Below, in pieces: positions 51,469 to 60,840 of a stretch of 64,000 nucleotides of DNA (the stretch's first letter is position 1; each line of letters starts with the position of its first letter). The stretch lies in NCBI RefSeq assembly GCF_006438915.1, contig NZ_RCZE01000010.1, forward strand, positions 109,311 to 173,310, written 5' to 3'. The DNA comes from Pseudomonas arsenicoxydans. Lineage in GTDB: Bacteria; Pseudomonadota; Gammaproteobacteria; Pseudomonadales; Pseudomonadaceae. The notes under the pieces were generated by a model. It worked only from the letters and a program-made list of their open reading frames with translations, was not told the origin of the DNA and ran no database searches. The position numbers and the translations under genes are program-made.

Positions 51469-52525
51469 GTTCGATATTCTGTCGTTCGGCGAAACCATGG
51501 CGATGTTCGTCGCCGAGCAGAACGGTGATCTAGCCGACGTGAGCCAGTTCCACAAGCGCATTGCCGGGGCCGACAGCAATGTTGCGATTGGCCTGTCACG
51601 GCTGGGTTTCAACGTGGCGTGGTTGAGCCGGGTGGGTGCTGATTCGCTGGGCCGGTTTGTCATCGACACACTGGAAAAAGAAGGCCTGGATTGCAGCAAC
51701 GTCGCCATCGACCCGGCGCACCCGACCGGTTTTCAGCTCAAGTCCCGTACTGACGATGGCAGCGATCCCGCCGTCGAGTATTTCCGTCGAAGTTCGGCCG
51801 CCAGTCACTTGTCGGTGCAATCGATCTCCCCGCCATTGCTCAACGCCCGGCACTTGCACGCCACCGGCATTCCACCGGCGCTGTCTGCGACTGCCCGGGA
51901 AATGGCCTTCGAACTGATGACCCGCATGCGCAATGCCGGACGTAGCGTGTCGTTCGACCCAAACCTGCGCCCAAGCCTGTGGGCCAGCGAACAACTGATG
52001 ATTACCGAAATCAACCGCCTCGCCGCCCTTGCCCATTGGGTGCTACCCGGGTTGAGTGAAGGCCGTTTGCTGACCGGATTTGAAGACCCGGCGGATATTG
52101 CGGCTTTTTACCTCGATCAGGGTGCAGAAGCGGTGGCGATCAAACTCGGCCCGCACGGGGCGTATTACCGCACGCCACTGGATCAGGGGTTTGTCGCGGG
52201 CGTACCGGTGCAAACCGTGGTGGATACGGTCGGCGCTGGCGATGGCTTTGCGGTCGGGATGATCAGCGCGTTGCTGGAAAATCACAGCGTCGCCGATGCG
52301 GTGCGTCGTGCCAACTGGATTGGCAGTCGAGCGGTGCAGAGTCGGGGCGATATGGAAGGGTTGCCGACCCGAGCCGAGATGTTTGCCGAGTTTGAAGCCG
52401 CCGTTCGCGAGCAAGCCCGCTCCCACATTCAATCGGATTTGCCCTCCCATTCTGTGTACGACACAGATTCAAATGTGGGAGCGGGCTTGCTCGCGAAGAG
52501 GCCCGCACAAACACTGAAGATGTAA
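51461..52525 (+). CDS. kguK: 2-ketogluconate kinase KguK, with REP-encoded C-terminal tail
   Basis: 354 residues. PfkB-family sugar kinase: AGADSNVAIGLSRLGFNVAW near residue 30 binds the sugar, and the anion-hole/base motif VVDTVGAGDGFAVGMISAL is near residue 255. It phosphorylates 2-ketogluconate to 2-keto-6-phosphogluconate. Known KguK proteins are about 315-320 residues. Here the last roughly 40 residues (from about 315: VREQARSHIQ...VGAGLLAKRPAQTL) are translated from a REP pair at 52404-52498, so the natural stop was lost or moved. The fold should be complete before the tail. Confidence 0.92.
   Translation: MPEFDILSFGETMAMFVAEQNGDLADVSQFHKRIAGADSNVAIGLSRLGFNVAWLSRVGADSLGRFVIDTLEKEGLDCSNVAIDPAHPTGFQLKSRTDDGSDPAVEYFRRSSAASHLSVQSISPPLLNARHLHATGIPPALSATAREMAFELMTRMRNAGRSVSFDPNLRPSLWASEQLMITEINRLAALAHWVLPGLSEGRLLTGFEDPADIAAFYLDQGAEAVAIKLGPHGAYYRTPLDQGFVAGVPVQTVVDTVGAGDGFAVGMISALLENHSVADAVRRANWIGSRAVQSRGDMEGLPTRAEMFAEFEAAVREQARSHIQSDLPSHSVYDTDSNVGAGLLAKRPAQTLKM
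52404..52498. repeat. REP pair overlapping the 3' end of kguK
   Basis: GTTCGCGAGCAAGCCCGCTC and inverted GAGCGGGCTTGCTCGCGAAG, about 45 bp apart, entirely inside the kguK reading frame and 69 bp before kguT. Confidence 0.9.
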
Positions 52526-52567
52526 CTACCTGCTGCGACAAAAACAACAAGCTCAGGAGCACCACCC

Positions 52568-53866
52568 ATGAAAACCGCCTCACTCGCCACCCGCCGCTGG
52601 TGGTACATCATGCCCATCGTGTTCATCACTTACAGCCTGGCGTATCTGGACCGCGCCAACTATGGCTTCGCCGCCGCCTCCGGCATGGCCGCCGACCTGA
52701 TGATCACGCCGGGCCTGTCGTCGATGCTCGGCGCACTGTTCTTCCTCGGCTACTTTTTCTTCCAGGTGCCGGGCGCAATCTATGCCCAGAAACACAGCGT
52801 CAAGAAGCTGATTTTCGTCAGCCTGATTCTCTGGGGCGGGCTCGCGACGCTGACCGGGATCGTCTCCAACGCCTACTGGCTGGTCGTCATCCGCTTCATG
52901 CTCGGCGTGGTCGAAGCCGCTGTGATGCCCGCGATGCTGGTGTACCTGTGCCACTGGTTCACCCGTGCCGAACGCTCGCGCGCCAACACATTCCTGATCC
53001 TCGGCAACCCGGTGACCATGCTCTGGATGTCGGTGGTGTCGGGCTATCTGGTGCAGCATTTCAGCTGGCGCTGGATGTTCATCATCGAAGGGTTGCCGGC
53101 GGTGCTGTGGGCGTTTATCTGGTGGCGCCTGGCCGATGACCGGCCGGCCGAGGCCAAATGGCTGACCGACCAAGAGAAGCAGGATCTGCAAAGCGCCCTC
53201 GCCGCCGAACAGGTCGGGATCAAAGCGGTGAAGAACTACGCCGAAGCCTTTCGCTCACCGAAAGTCATCATCCTGGCCTTGCAGTTTTTCTGCTGGAGCA
53301 TTGGTGTCTACGGCTTCGTGCTGTGGTTGCCGTCGATCCTCAAGGCTGGCGCGCAGATGGACATGATCGAGGCCGGCTGGCTCTCGGCGCTGCCGTATCT
53401 GGCCGCCGTGATCGGCATGCTGCTGGTGTCCTGGGGCTCGGACAAATTGCAGAAGCGCAAACGTTTCGTCTGGCCGCCGCTGCTGATTGCCTCCATTGCG
53501 TTCTACGGCTCTTACGCGTTGGGCGCTGAACATTTCTGGTGGTCCTACACGCTGTTGGTGATTGCCGGCGCCTGCATGTATGCGCCGTACGGGCCGTTTT
53601 TCGCCATCGTCCCGGAGATCCTTCCGGCCAACGTGGCGGGCGGTGCTATGGCGTTGATCAACAGCATGGGCGCGCTCGGTTCGTTTGGCGGCTCGTACCT
53701 GGTCGGCTACTTGAACAGCTCCACCGGCTCGCCCGGCGCTTCTTACTTGCTGATGAGCGGCGCGTTGATGCTCTCGGTGGTGCTGACGATTTTCCTCAAG
53801 CCCGGCGCCAGTGACCGCGTCGTGGCCGAGGTCGACGTGCATCGGCCAGCGGCCGCTAACCCTTGA
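52568..53866 (+). CDS. kguT: 2-ketogluconate transporter KguT (MFS, ACS family)
   Basis: 432 residues with twelve membrane segments. N-terminal YLDRANYGFAAASGM near residue 27, a signature of the anion:cation symporters, and the loop 4-5 region RFMLGVVEAAVMPAMLVYLC near residue 110 are clear; GSYLVGYLNSSTGSPGASYL near residue 377 is the equivalent C-terminal motif. It imports 2-ketogluconate from the periplasm, where gluconate oxidation produces it. CAGGAG precedes ATG 52568. It lies between the kinase and the reductase in the operon. Confidence 0.92.
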   Translation: MKTASLATRRWWYIMPIVFITYSLAYLDRANYGFAAASGMAADLMITPGLSSMLGALFFLGYFFFQVPGAIYAQKHSVKKLIFVSLILWGGLATLTGIVSNAYWLVVIRFMLGVVEAAVMPAMLVYLCHWFTRAERSRANTFLILGNPVTMLWMSVVSGYLVQHFSWRWMFIIEGLPAVLWAFIWWRLADDRPAEAKWLTDQEKQDLQSALAAEQVGIKAVKNYAEAFRSPKVIILALQFFCWSIGVYGFVLWLPSILKAGAQMDMIEAGWLSALPYLAAVIGMLLVSWGSDKLQKRKRFVWPPLLIASIAFYGSYALGAEHFWWSYTLLVIAGACMYAPYGPFFAIVPEILPANVAGGAMALINSMGALGSFGGSYLVGYLNSSTGSPGASYLLMSGALMLSVVLTIFLKPGASDRVVAEVDVHRPAAANP

Positions 53867-53878
53867 TTTGAAGTTGAG

Positions 53879-54865
53879 ATGATGACGATGAAAAAGCAGG
53901 TTGTGCTGTACAAGAAACTCTCACCGCTGCTCATGGCGCGCCTGCATGAGCAGACCGAGGTGACACTGATCGACAACCTCACCCCCGAGGGCCTCGCACA
54001 ACTGCGCACTGCCCTGCCCCGCGCCCATGGTCTACTCGGTGCGAGTCTGAAACTGGATGCGCAGTTATTGGACCTGGCGCCGAACCTTGAAGCCATCGCC
54101 AGCGTGTCGGTCGGCGTCGACAACTACGACATCGATTACCTCACCGAGCGCCGCATCCTGCTAAGCAACACGCCGGATGTGCTGACTGAAACCACGGCGG
54201 ACACCGGTTTCGCACTGATTCTGGCGACCGCCCGGCGTGTAGTGGAACTGGCGAACATGGTTCGCAACGGCCAATGGACGCGCAACATCGGCCCGGTTCA
54301 TTTCGGCACCGATGTGCATGGCAAGACGCTGGGCATCATCGGCATGGGCCGTATTGGTGAAGCCTTGGCTCAGCGCGGGCATTTCGGGTTTGGTATGCCG
54401 GTGATTTATCACAGTCATTCGCCGAAACCAGCCGTGGAAGCGCGATTCAGTGCGCAGTACCGAAGCCTGACGGAGCTTTTGCAGCAGGCTGATTTCATTT
54501 GCCTGACCTTGCCGCTGACGGCTGAAACCGAAGGGTTGATCGGCGCCGAAGCGTTCGCCTTGATGCGTCCGGAGAGTATTTTCATCAACATTTCCCGGGG
54601 CAAGGTGGTGGACGAAGCGGCGCTGATCGAGGCGCTGCGGTCAGGGCAGATTCGGGCGGCCGGGCTGGATGTGTTTGAGCGTGAGCCGCTGCAGGCGGAT
54701 TCGCCGCTGTTGACGTTGAACAACGTGGTGGCGACCCCGCACATGGGGTCGGCGACGCATGAGACGCGGGAGGCGATGGCGCGGTGTGCGGTGGATAATC
54801 TGCTAATGGCGTTGGCGGGAGAGCGGCCAAAAAATCTGGTGAATGCCTCGGTGTGGCAGGCTTAA
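53879..54865 (+). CDS. kguD: 2-keto-6-phosphogluconate reductase KguD
   Basis: 328 residues (ATG 53888 is an alternative start, three codons later). D-isomer-specific 2-hydroxyacid dehydrogenase: dinucleotide motif KTLGIIGMGRIGEALAQRGH near residue 150, the active-site Arg in FINISRGKVVDEAALIEAL near 235, Glu in LDVFEREPL near 265 and the catalytic His in ATPHMGSATHETREAM near 285. It reduces 2-keto-6-phosphogluconate to 6-phosphogluconate for the Entner-Doudoroff route. It is last of the operon, 12 bp after kguT; a REP pair follows. Confidence 0.92.
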   Translation: MMTMKKQVVLYKKLSPLLMARLHEQTEVTLIDNLTPEGLAQLRTALPRAHGLLGASLKLDAQLLDLAPNLEAIASVSVGVDNYDIDYLTERRILLSNTPDVLTETTADTGFALILATARRVVELANMVRNGQWTRNIGPVHFGTDVHGKTLGIIGMGRIGEALAQRGHFGFGMPVIYHSHSPKPAVEARFSAQYRSLTELLQQADFICLTLPLTAETEGLIGAEAFALMRPESIFINISRGKVVDEAALIEALRSGQIRAAGLDVFEREPLQADSPLLTLNNVVATPHMGSATHETREAMARCAVDNLLMALAGERPKNLVNASVWQA

Positions 54866-54889
54866 GACATTTGGCGTTTGTTAGTCAGC

Positions 54890-54966
54890 CTTCGCGGGCA
54901 AGCCCGCTCCCACATTTGATTTGTGAACGACACAAAATTAATGTGGGAGCGGGCTTGCTCGCGAAG
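54890..54966. repeat. REP pair between kguD and aruH
   Basis: CTTCGCGGGCAAGCCCGCTC and inverted copy, about 30 bp apart, in the convergent gap. The spacer (TTTGTGAACGACACAAAA) is nearly the same as that of the REP pair at 22883, so the two are close relatives. Confidence 0.9.
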
Positions 54967-54992
54967 GGGCCATCAAGTTCGCCGAAAATCTT

Positions 54993-56180
54993 TCAGGCTC
55001 TACGCGCTTCTAACAAATCTGCCGCACACAGCGCAATCCGCCGACACGCATCCGCCAGTTTCACTTGATCCACCACCAACCCGATCCGGATATGCCCCGC
55101 CGCACTCGGCCCGAACGCCTCGCCAGCCAGTACGGACACGCCATAACCCTCCAGCAATCGTTCGGCAAAACCTTGGGCGCCGACCCCGGTCTGGCGCACA
55201 TCGACCATCACAAACATCCCGCCATCGGGACGGATTGGCCGGATACCGGGGCAACCGCTCAACCGCGTACACACCAGATCCCGGCGCTGACGATATTCCT
55301 CACGCATCATCGCCACTTCCGGCAGGTCCTGATCCAGCGCCAATTGCGCCGCGTTCTGGATAAAGTCTGGAATCCCGAACAACATGCACAACGACAGATT
55401 CACCAAATGCTCGGCCATGGGTTTCGGGCCAATCACCCAGCCGACCCGCCAGCCGCTCATAGCGTGGGATTTGGACAGGCTATTGATGGTCGCGGTACGC
55501 TCGGCCATGCCGGGCAAACTCGCGGGGCTGGTGTGTTCGCCCTCGAACAGCAGATCGCTGTAGACCTCATCGCTGATCAACCACAGGTCATGGCGCACGC
55601 ACAACGCGGCGAGCGCTTGCCAGGTGGACAGCGGCAAACTGGCGCCGGATGGATTGTTGGGACTGTTGAGCAGGATGACCCGGGTTTTCGGCGTAATCAG
55701 TGCCGCGACGTCCGACGGGTCGACGCGAAAGCCGTTCTCCGGGCGCACCGCCACCGGCACTACTTTGGCGGCACAGGCGCCGAAAACGCCTTCATAGGTC
55801 ACGTACATTGGCTCGGCGACGATCACTTCATCGCCCGGATCGAGCAGGCATTGCGCAACCGAGTACACGGCGCATTGCGCCCCCGGAAACACGATCACAT
55901 GATCGGCGTCCACCGCCTGGCCACTGCGCTGACGATGGCGCCGGGCGATGCTGCTGCGCAGTCCACGACTGCCGCGCACCTCCGGGTAATGGGTGTCGCC
56001 GGCCTGCAAGCTGTTGATGGCGGCCTGGACAATCGGTGGTGGCGTGTCGAAATCCGGGTCGCCGATCGACAGCAGCAGGACATCAATGCCCTGCTCGCGC
56101 ATGTCCAGCGCTCGGTCATGAATCTGCCAGGCTGCCGCTCCGTCACCAGCGATTCGTTGGGTCAAGGCTGAATAGCGCAT
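54993..56180 (-). CDS. aruH: Arginine:pyruvate transaminase
   Basis: 395 residues, class I/II PLP aminotransferase. N-terminal MRYSALTQRIAGDGAAAWQI and the RHRQRSGQAVDADHVIVFPG region match P. aeruginosa AruH as I remember it almost residue for residue. Substrate and PLP parts: NSPNNPSGASLP near residue 172, SDEVYSDLLF near 202 and the PLP-binding Lys in NSLSKSHAMSGWRVGW near 235; GGMFVMVDVRQTGVGAQGF near 315. It begins the arginine transaminase pathway by moving the alpha-amino group of arginine to pyruvate. aruI is not next to it here. Confidence 0.87.
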   Translation of the reverse strand: MRYSALTQRIAGDGAAAWQIHDRALDMREQGIDVLLLSIGDPDFDTPPPIVQAAINSLQAGDTHYPEVRGSRGLRSSIARRHRQRSGQAVDADHVIVFPGAQCAVYSVAQCLLDPGDEVIVAEPMYVTYEGVFGACAAKVVPVAVRPENGFRVDPSDVAALITPKTRVILLNSPNNPSGASLPLSTWQALAALCVRHDLWLISDEVYSDLLFEGEHTSPASLPGMAERTATINSLSKSHAMSGWRVGWVIGPKPMAEHLVNLSLCMLFGIPDFIQNAAQLALDQDLPEVAMMREEYRQRRDLVCTRLSGCPGIRPIRPDGGMFVMVDVRQTGVGAQGFAERLLEGYGVSVLAGEAFGPSAAGHIRIGLVVDQVKLADACRRIALCAADLLEARRA

Positions 56181-56222
56181 GTCGTTCTCCTGTCGCGCGC
56201 GGACTCCAGCCTCAACCCTACC

Positions 56223-57848
56223 TCAAATCACGAAACGCGCCACCATCGCGTTCAAATCCACCGCCAGACGCGACAGTTCATGGGTGGCGACGCTGGTCTG
56301 GTTGGCACCGGTGGCGGACTGGAGGGCCAGGTCGCGGATGTTCACCAGGTTGCGGTCGACTTCGCGGGACACCTGCGCCTGTTCTTCCGAAGCGCTGGCG
56401 ATCACCAGGTTGCGTTCGTTGATCAAGTGGATCGACTGGGTGATCTGCTCCAGCGCGACACCGGCGGCGCGGGCCATTTCCAGGGTGCTTTGGGTGCGCT
56501 GGTTGCTTTGCTGCATCGACGAAACCGCTTCGCCGGTGCCGTTCTGGATGCCGGCGACCATTTTTTCGATTTCCTGGGTCGACTGCGCAGTGCGATGGGC
56601 CAATGCCCGCACCTCATCGGCCACCACGGCAAAACCCCGTCCGGCTTCACCGGCCCGGGCGGCTTCGATGGCGGCGTTAAGCGCCAAGAGGTTGGTTTGT
56701 TCGGCAATGGCGCGGATCACGTCCAGCACCTTGCCGATATCACGGCCCTGAGCGGCCAGGCCTTCGATCATCACCGAGGTGTTTTGCACGTCGTGGGTCA
56801 TGGTCTGGATTGCGTTGACAGTTTCCACCACACGGTCACGACCTTCGCGCGCCGCTTGGGTCGACTGGCTGGAAGCTTCGGACGTCGACACCGCGTTGCG
56901 CGCGACTTCTTCCACGGCGGCGGTCATTTCGTTGACGGCAGTGGCGGCTTGTTCGATTTCGTTGTTTTGCTGTTGCAGGCCGCGAGAGGCTTCCTCGGTC
57001 ACGGTGCTGAGTTCTTCAGCGGCGGCGCCCAGTTGCGTGGCGGAACCGGCGATCTGTTCGATGGTTTGGCGCAGGTTGGTTTGCATGGCGGCCAAGGCGC
57101 CGAGCAAACGGGCCGGTTCGTCCTTGCCGTCAATCTCGATGGCTTTGGTGAGGTTGCCGCCGGCGATGGTTTCGGCCGCCTGCACCGCGCGGTTCAGCGG
57201 GGTGACGATGCTGCGGGTCAGCAGCCAGGCCAGCAACACGGTCAACAGCGCAGCGATCACAGCGACCACGACGATGCCGGTAATCGCGCTGCTGTAATGC
57301 TCGCCTGCCTCAGCGGAAGCGGCTTTGGCGTAGCTGTTGTTGAGCGCGACCAGCTTATTGAGTTGCTCGCCCATTTGGTCGGTGCCGTCCTTGATCCGTG
57401 TATTGATCAGGGTGCGCATCTCGTCCAGCTGATTCTGCCGGGACAGGTCCATCATCTGGTTCTGGGCTTGTATATAGCTATCCAGCGTGCCCAAAAAGGT
57501 TTTGTACAGCGCAGCTTCATCTGGCTGAGCGGGCAAGGCCGCGTAACTGGCCTGGGCGCTACGCAGTTTATCCATCAGGACGCCGATGCGTGTCTGGGCT
57601 TCCTGCAAAGCGGCGGGTTCGCGGTTAATCAACACACGGAAAGAAAGAATCCGCAGCCGCAAGACGTTTTCGGTCATGTTGCCCAGAAAGCCGACACTGG
57701 GTAACTGCGTGCTTTCCATATCAATGGAGGCTTGGCGGATGATCGACATGCGGTTCACGGCAAACACACCCAGCACGATGACGAGCAAGGCAATGAAGGC
57801 AAAACCGAGGAAAGCTCGTGGCGCGATATTCAGATTACGCAGGGACAT
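56223..57848 (-). CDS. Methyl-accepting chemotaxis protein
   Basis: 541 residues from ATG 57848; longer readings run through a REP element. Membrane segments at about 12-32 (FLGFAFIALLVIVLGVFAV) and 190-210 enclose a 4-helix-bundle periplasmic ligand domain of about 155 residues. Then a HAMP region (RSIVTPLNRAVQAAETIAGG) and a cytoplasmic signalling hairpin whose tip is EQTNLLALNAAIEAARAGEA near residue 385, the universal CheA/CheW contact. The DEVRALAHRTAQSTQEI and later repeats are methylation helices. The ligand is unknown. Next to aruH it might sense an amino acid, but that is only position. Confidence 0.93.
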   Translation of the reverse strand: MSLRNLNIAPRAFLGFAFIALLVIVLGVFAVNRMSIIRQASIDMESTQLPSVGFLGNMTENVLRLRILSFRVLINREPAALQEAQTRIGVLMDKLRSAQASYAALPAQPDEAALYKTFLGTLDSYIQAQNQMMDLSRQNQLDEMRTLINTRIKDGTDQMGEQLNKLVALNNSYAKAASAEAGEHYSSAITGIVVVAVIAALLTVLLAWLLTRSIVTPLNRAVQAAETIAGGNLTKAIEIDGKDEPARLLGALAAMQTNLRQTIEQIAGSATQLGAAAEELSTVTEEASRGLQQQNNEIEQAATAVNEMTAAVEEVARNAVSTSEASSQSTQAAREGRDRVVETVNAIQTMTHDVQNTSVMIEGLAAQGRDIGKVLDVIRAIAEQTNLLALNAAIEAARAGEAGRGFAVVADEVRALAHRTAQSTQEIEKMVAGIQNGTGEAVSSMQQSNQRTQSTLEMARAAGVALEQITQSIHLINERNLVIASASEEQAQVSREVDRNLVNIRDLALQSATGANQTSVATHELSRLAVDLNAMVARFVI

Positions 57849-58045
57849 AGGATGATTCTCGGATGATTGAGGCTGCGAGCATCCTTGCCGGTGATCACTG
57901 AAGGGGCGTTCCTTCAGCTCGGCGCCACTGTCGAATCGGGTGTGTGAGCGTCTATAGGCTGTATCGGCCGAAGATGAGGATTTTTGCGGGGGTTGGCGAA
58001 ATATATTTCGAGGGGGTATGAAGCACCTGAATGGGGCACGCTCTT

Positions 58046-58138
58046 GTGGCGAGGGAGCTTGCTCCCGCTCGGGTGCGCAGCAGCCGTCGCTTTTTGGGGC
58101 CGCTACGCAGCCCAGCGGGAGCAAGCTCCCTCGCCACA
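58046..58138. repeat. REP pair, GGCGAGGGAGCTTGCTCCCG type
   Basis: GTGGCGAGGGAGCTTGCTCC and inverted GGAGCAAGCTCCCTCGCCAC separated by about 50 bp. It fills most of the 317-bp gap between the chemoreceptor and glycerate kinase genes; apart from it I see nothing coding there. Confidence 0.9.
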
Positions 58139-58165
58139 GAGAATCATTTTTCCTCCAGATCGGGG

Positions 58166-59308
58166 TCAGTCAGAGCGAACTGCGATTCGCCAGACCCGTG
58201 CGATGTCGCGGGCGCGGTCTTGCAACAACCGTGGTGCTTCGGCGCACGCCTGTTCCAGCGTCATCGGCCCACTCGCCAAGGCAAACGCCGCATCGATGCC
58301 GTGCTCGTACAACGCCTGATAACCCTCGCCCAACGTGCCCGCGATCACGATCACCGGCACGCCATTGTGCCGGGCAATCCGCGCCACGCCGAACGGTGTC
58401 TTGCCGCGCAAGGTCTGCGCATCGAATCGCCCTTCGCCGGTAATCACCAGGTCGGCGCCCTGCATGGCTTGCGCCAAGCCGACCAATTCGGCAACCACGT
58501 CCACGCCGGCCTGAAATTGCGCGCCGAGAAACGCCTTGGCGGCAAATCCCAGACCGCCCGCGGCGCCGCTGCCCGGTTCGTCCTTGACGTCGCGACCCAA
58601 TGCATCAGCGCACCGTTCGGCAAAGTGTCCAAGTGCGTTATCCAGTTGCTTAACTTGTTCGGGAGATGCGCCTTTTTGTGGGCCGAAAATGACTGAAGCG
58701 CCGTGGGGACCGCACAGTGGATTGGTGACATCGGCTGCAATGTCGAAGCGCACTTCAGCCAGACGCGGGTCAATGTTGCTCAGATCAATGCGCTCCAGAT
58801 GCGCCAACGCCAAACCGCCCGGTGCCAGGGATTGCCCCTGTGCATCCAGCAACTTCACGCCCAGCGCCTGCATGGCCCCGGCGCCGCCATCATTGGTGGC
58901 GCTGCCGCCAATCGCCAGAATCACCCGTTGCGCCCCGGCATCGAGGGCGGCGCGAATCAGTTCGCCGGTGCCGAAGGTGCTGCTGACGCACGCATCGCGT
59001 TTTTCCAGTGGGACCAATTGCAAGCCACTGGCCTCGGCCATTTCGATGATCGCGGTGTGGTTGTGCGGCAGCCAGCCCCATGCGGCGTTGACGGTTGCGC
59101 CGAGCGGCCCCCGGACATTCGTGCGGCGCAATTCGCCCTCGCACGCCGCCAGAATCGACTCGACCGTGCCTTCGCCACCGTCGGCCATTGGACATTTGAC
59201 CAATTGCGCGTTCGGCCAAACAGTGGCGAGGCCCAACGCAATGGCGTCGGCCACCCCTTGGGCGCTGAGGCTGTCCTTGAACGAATCGGGGGCGATGACG
59301 ATTTTCAT
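58166..59308 (-). CDS. Glycerate kinase (GarK/GlxK type)
   Basis: 380 residues from ATG 59308, with GGAGAATTC upstream. N-terminal MKIVIAPDSFKDSLSAQGVA is the family signature; MADGGEGTVES at about residue 44, STFGTGELIRAAL near 110, IGGSATNDGGAGAMQALGVK near 130 and VITGEGRFDAQTLRGKTPFG near 285 follow in order. It phosphorylates D-glycerate to 2-phosphoglycerate (or 3-phosphoglycerate in some members). It ends glucarate/galactarate or glyoxylate routes. It lies next to a CdaR-type regulator, which in E. coli controls garK-like genes; both are on the minus strand. Confidence 0.9.
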   Translation of the reverse strand: MKIVIAPDSFKDSLSAQGVADAIALGLATVWPNAQLVKCPMADGGEGTVESILAACEGELRRTNVRGPLGATVNAAWGWLPHNHTAIIEMAEASGLQLVPLEKRDACVSSTFGTGELIRAALDAGAQRVILAIGGSATNDGGAGAMQALGVKLLDAQGQSLAPGGLALAHLERIDLSNIDPRLAEVRFDIAADVTNPLCGPHGASVIFGPQKGASPEQVKQLDNALGHFAERCADALGRDVKDEPGSGAAGGLGFAAKAFLGAQFQAGVDVVAELVGLAQAMQGADLVITGEGRFDAQTLRGKTPFGVARIARHNGVPVIVIAGTLGEGYQALYEHGIDAAFALASGPMTLEQACAEAPRLLQDRARDIARVWRIAVRSD

Positions 59309-59455
59309 GCGAATTCTCCAGTTCCAATGCGCTCCATGCTGCCAGTAGCACCGGACAATAACGCCAGTCCGCTGCACAAGTGGGGGTGGCGTTTATTGTT
59401 CATTTTCACAAAACCGTGCGTACCGATCCGGTATTGATGTTGGCTGTTAGTCCGT

Positions 59456-59533
59456 CATCGCGAGCAAGCTTGGCGCCCACAGGGGTTTTGTGAACATCGC
59501 AAGTCCACTGTGGAGCCGAGCTGGCTCGCGATG
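59456..59533. repeat. REP-like pair, divergent form
   Basis: CATCGCGAGCAAGCTTGGCG and inverted GAGCTGGCTCGCGATG, separated by about 40 bp. The core is shared with the main REP family, but arms are more diverged; it lies between glycerate kinase and the CdaR-type gene. Confidence 0.75.
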
Positions 59534-59558
59534 GCGTCCGTGATATCACCACACACCC

Positions 59559-60671
59559 TCACTCTGTTTCCGGCAGAAGCTGCACGCCGAGGTAGAGCGC
59601 GAGCATGCCGTCCAGCTTCAGCGGATCCACCCCACTCAACTCGGCAATCCGCTCCATCCGATAGCGCAAGCTGTTGCGATGAATCCCCAACGCATCAGCA
59701 CACGCCTGGCTCTGCCCGTCGTGATCACACCAACTGCGCAGCGTCGCCAACAGTTGGCCGTTACCATCCTTGGCGATGACTTTGCGCAGCGGTTTAAGCA
59801 GTTCGTCCAGCGCATCGTCATTGCGATGCCGCCACAACATCACCGGCAATCGATAACGGGTCAGCGTCAGCAAGCGCGAACGCGGCAACACATCGCGCCC
59901 ATACGCCAGTAAGTCACCCACACGCCGGTAACAGCGCCGCAGCCCGGACAAGCCATCGGCCTGCCCGCCCACAGCAATACGCAGAATATTCCAGCCAAGG
60001 CCGTCGAGTTTTTCCAGCAGCCGATCATTCTCGATGGATTGCGAGGCCGGCCGGCACCACAACAACGACGACTTCGCCGAACTCACGCACCAACTGTCCG
60101 GGTAACGCGAGGTCAGCCAGGCGCTCAGCGCTTCAACGGTTTGCGCCGGGCCGTGTTCCATGCCCATTTCAAACAGGTAAGGCACCCGCGTCATCTGCGG
60201 CTTGAGCCCCAATTGCTGCGCTTCGTCGAGCAAGCGCGGCGAGTCCCCCGCCTCACTCAGCAGCAACGCGAGCAGATCGTCGCAACGCTGACGCCGCCAT
60301 TGCTGTTCGGCTTGCTGGTTACGCTGGCCGACCAGCATTTCGGCAGTCATTCGCACCAGCTCGGCATAGGTACGCAGCGCCTCGGGCTCGCCGGTAATGC
60401 CGAGCACACCAATCAAACGCCCATCCAGCAGCAGCGGCAAGTTAATGCCCGGCTGCACACCCTTGAGATGAATCGCAGTCTGCGCGTCGATTTCCACTAC
60501 CCGGCCGTTGGCCAGCACCAGTTGCGCGCCCTCGTGGCGGGTGTTGATGCGCTCCGGTTCGCCGCTGCCGAGAATCAATCCCTGGCTGTCCATGACGTTG
60601 ACGTTGTACGGCAGGATGGCCATCGCCCGGTCGACGATGTCCTGGGCCAGGTCGTGATCGAGTTCGAACAT
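59559..60671 (-). CDS. CdaR-family sugar diacid/glycerate regulator
   Basis: 370 residues from ATG 60671, with CAAGGATCC upstream. N-terminal sugar-diacid recognition domain (residues 1-135): FELDHDLAQDIVDRAMAILP and PGINLPLLLDGRLIGVLGIT near residue 95. The C-terminal PucR-type helix-turn-helix is near residue 330: QACADALGIHRNSLRYRMER. In E. coli CdaR activates glucarate, galactarate and glycerate genes when bound by glycerate or a diacid. Here it lies between glycerate kinase and a divergent MFS carrier, both probable targets. Confidence 0.9.
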   Translation of the reverse strand: MFELDHDLAQDIVDRAMAILPYNVNVMDSQGLILGSGEPERINTRHEGAQLVLANGRVVEIDAQTAIHLKGVQPGINLPLLLDGRLIGVLGITGEPEALRTYAELVRMTAEMLVGQRNQQAEQQWRRQRCDDLLALLLSEAGDSPRLLDEAQQLGLKPQMTRVPYLFEMGMEHGPAQTVEALSAWLTSRYPDSWCVSSAKSSLLWCRPASQSIENDRLLEKLDGLGWNILRIAVGGQADGLSGLRRCYRRVGDLLAYGRDVLPRSRLLTLTRYRLPVMLWRHRNDDALDELLKPLRKVIAKDGNGQLLATLRSWCDHDGQSQACADALGIHRNSLRYRMERIAELSGVDPLKLDGMLALYLGVQLLPETE

Positions 60672-60840
60672 ATCGGGATCCTTGAAAACGGGGTGGGACG
60701 GGTTGTTCACCCGCACAGGCCTTGGTCGCAAACCCTGTGCTCAGGCACAAAGACAACAACCCGAAGCGTGGCCGAGACTCTCTGGGCGATCAACGTTACC
60801 CTGCGCATCGCAAAAAATCATAATAAAGAGAGAGCCCGCC

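Noticed and set aside
56280..57704. 474-residue Gly/His-rich plus-strand frame
   Set aside because: Antisense of the chemoreceptor; composition mirrors the Ala/Glu repeats of the real gene.
58031..58696. Frames such as MGHALVARELAPARVRSSRR across REP elements
   Set aside because: These recurrent ELAPA, REQARSH and VGAGLLAK peptides are translations of REP sequences, not genes (the exception is the tail of kguK, which continues a real gene).
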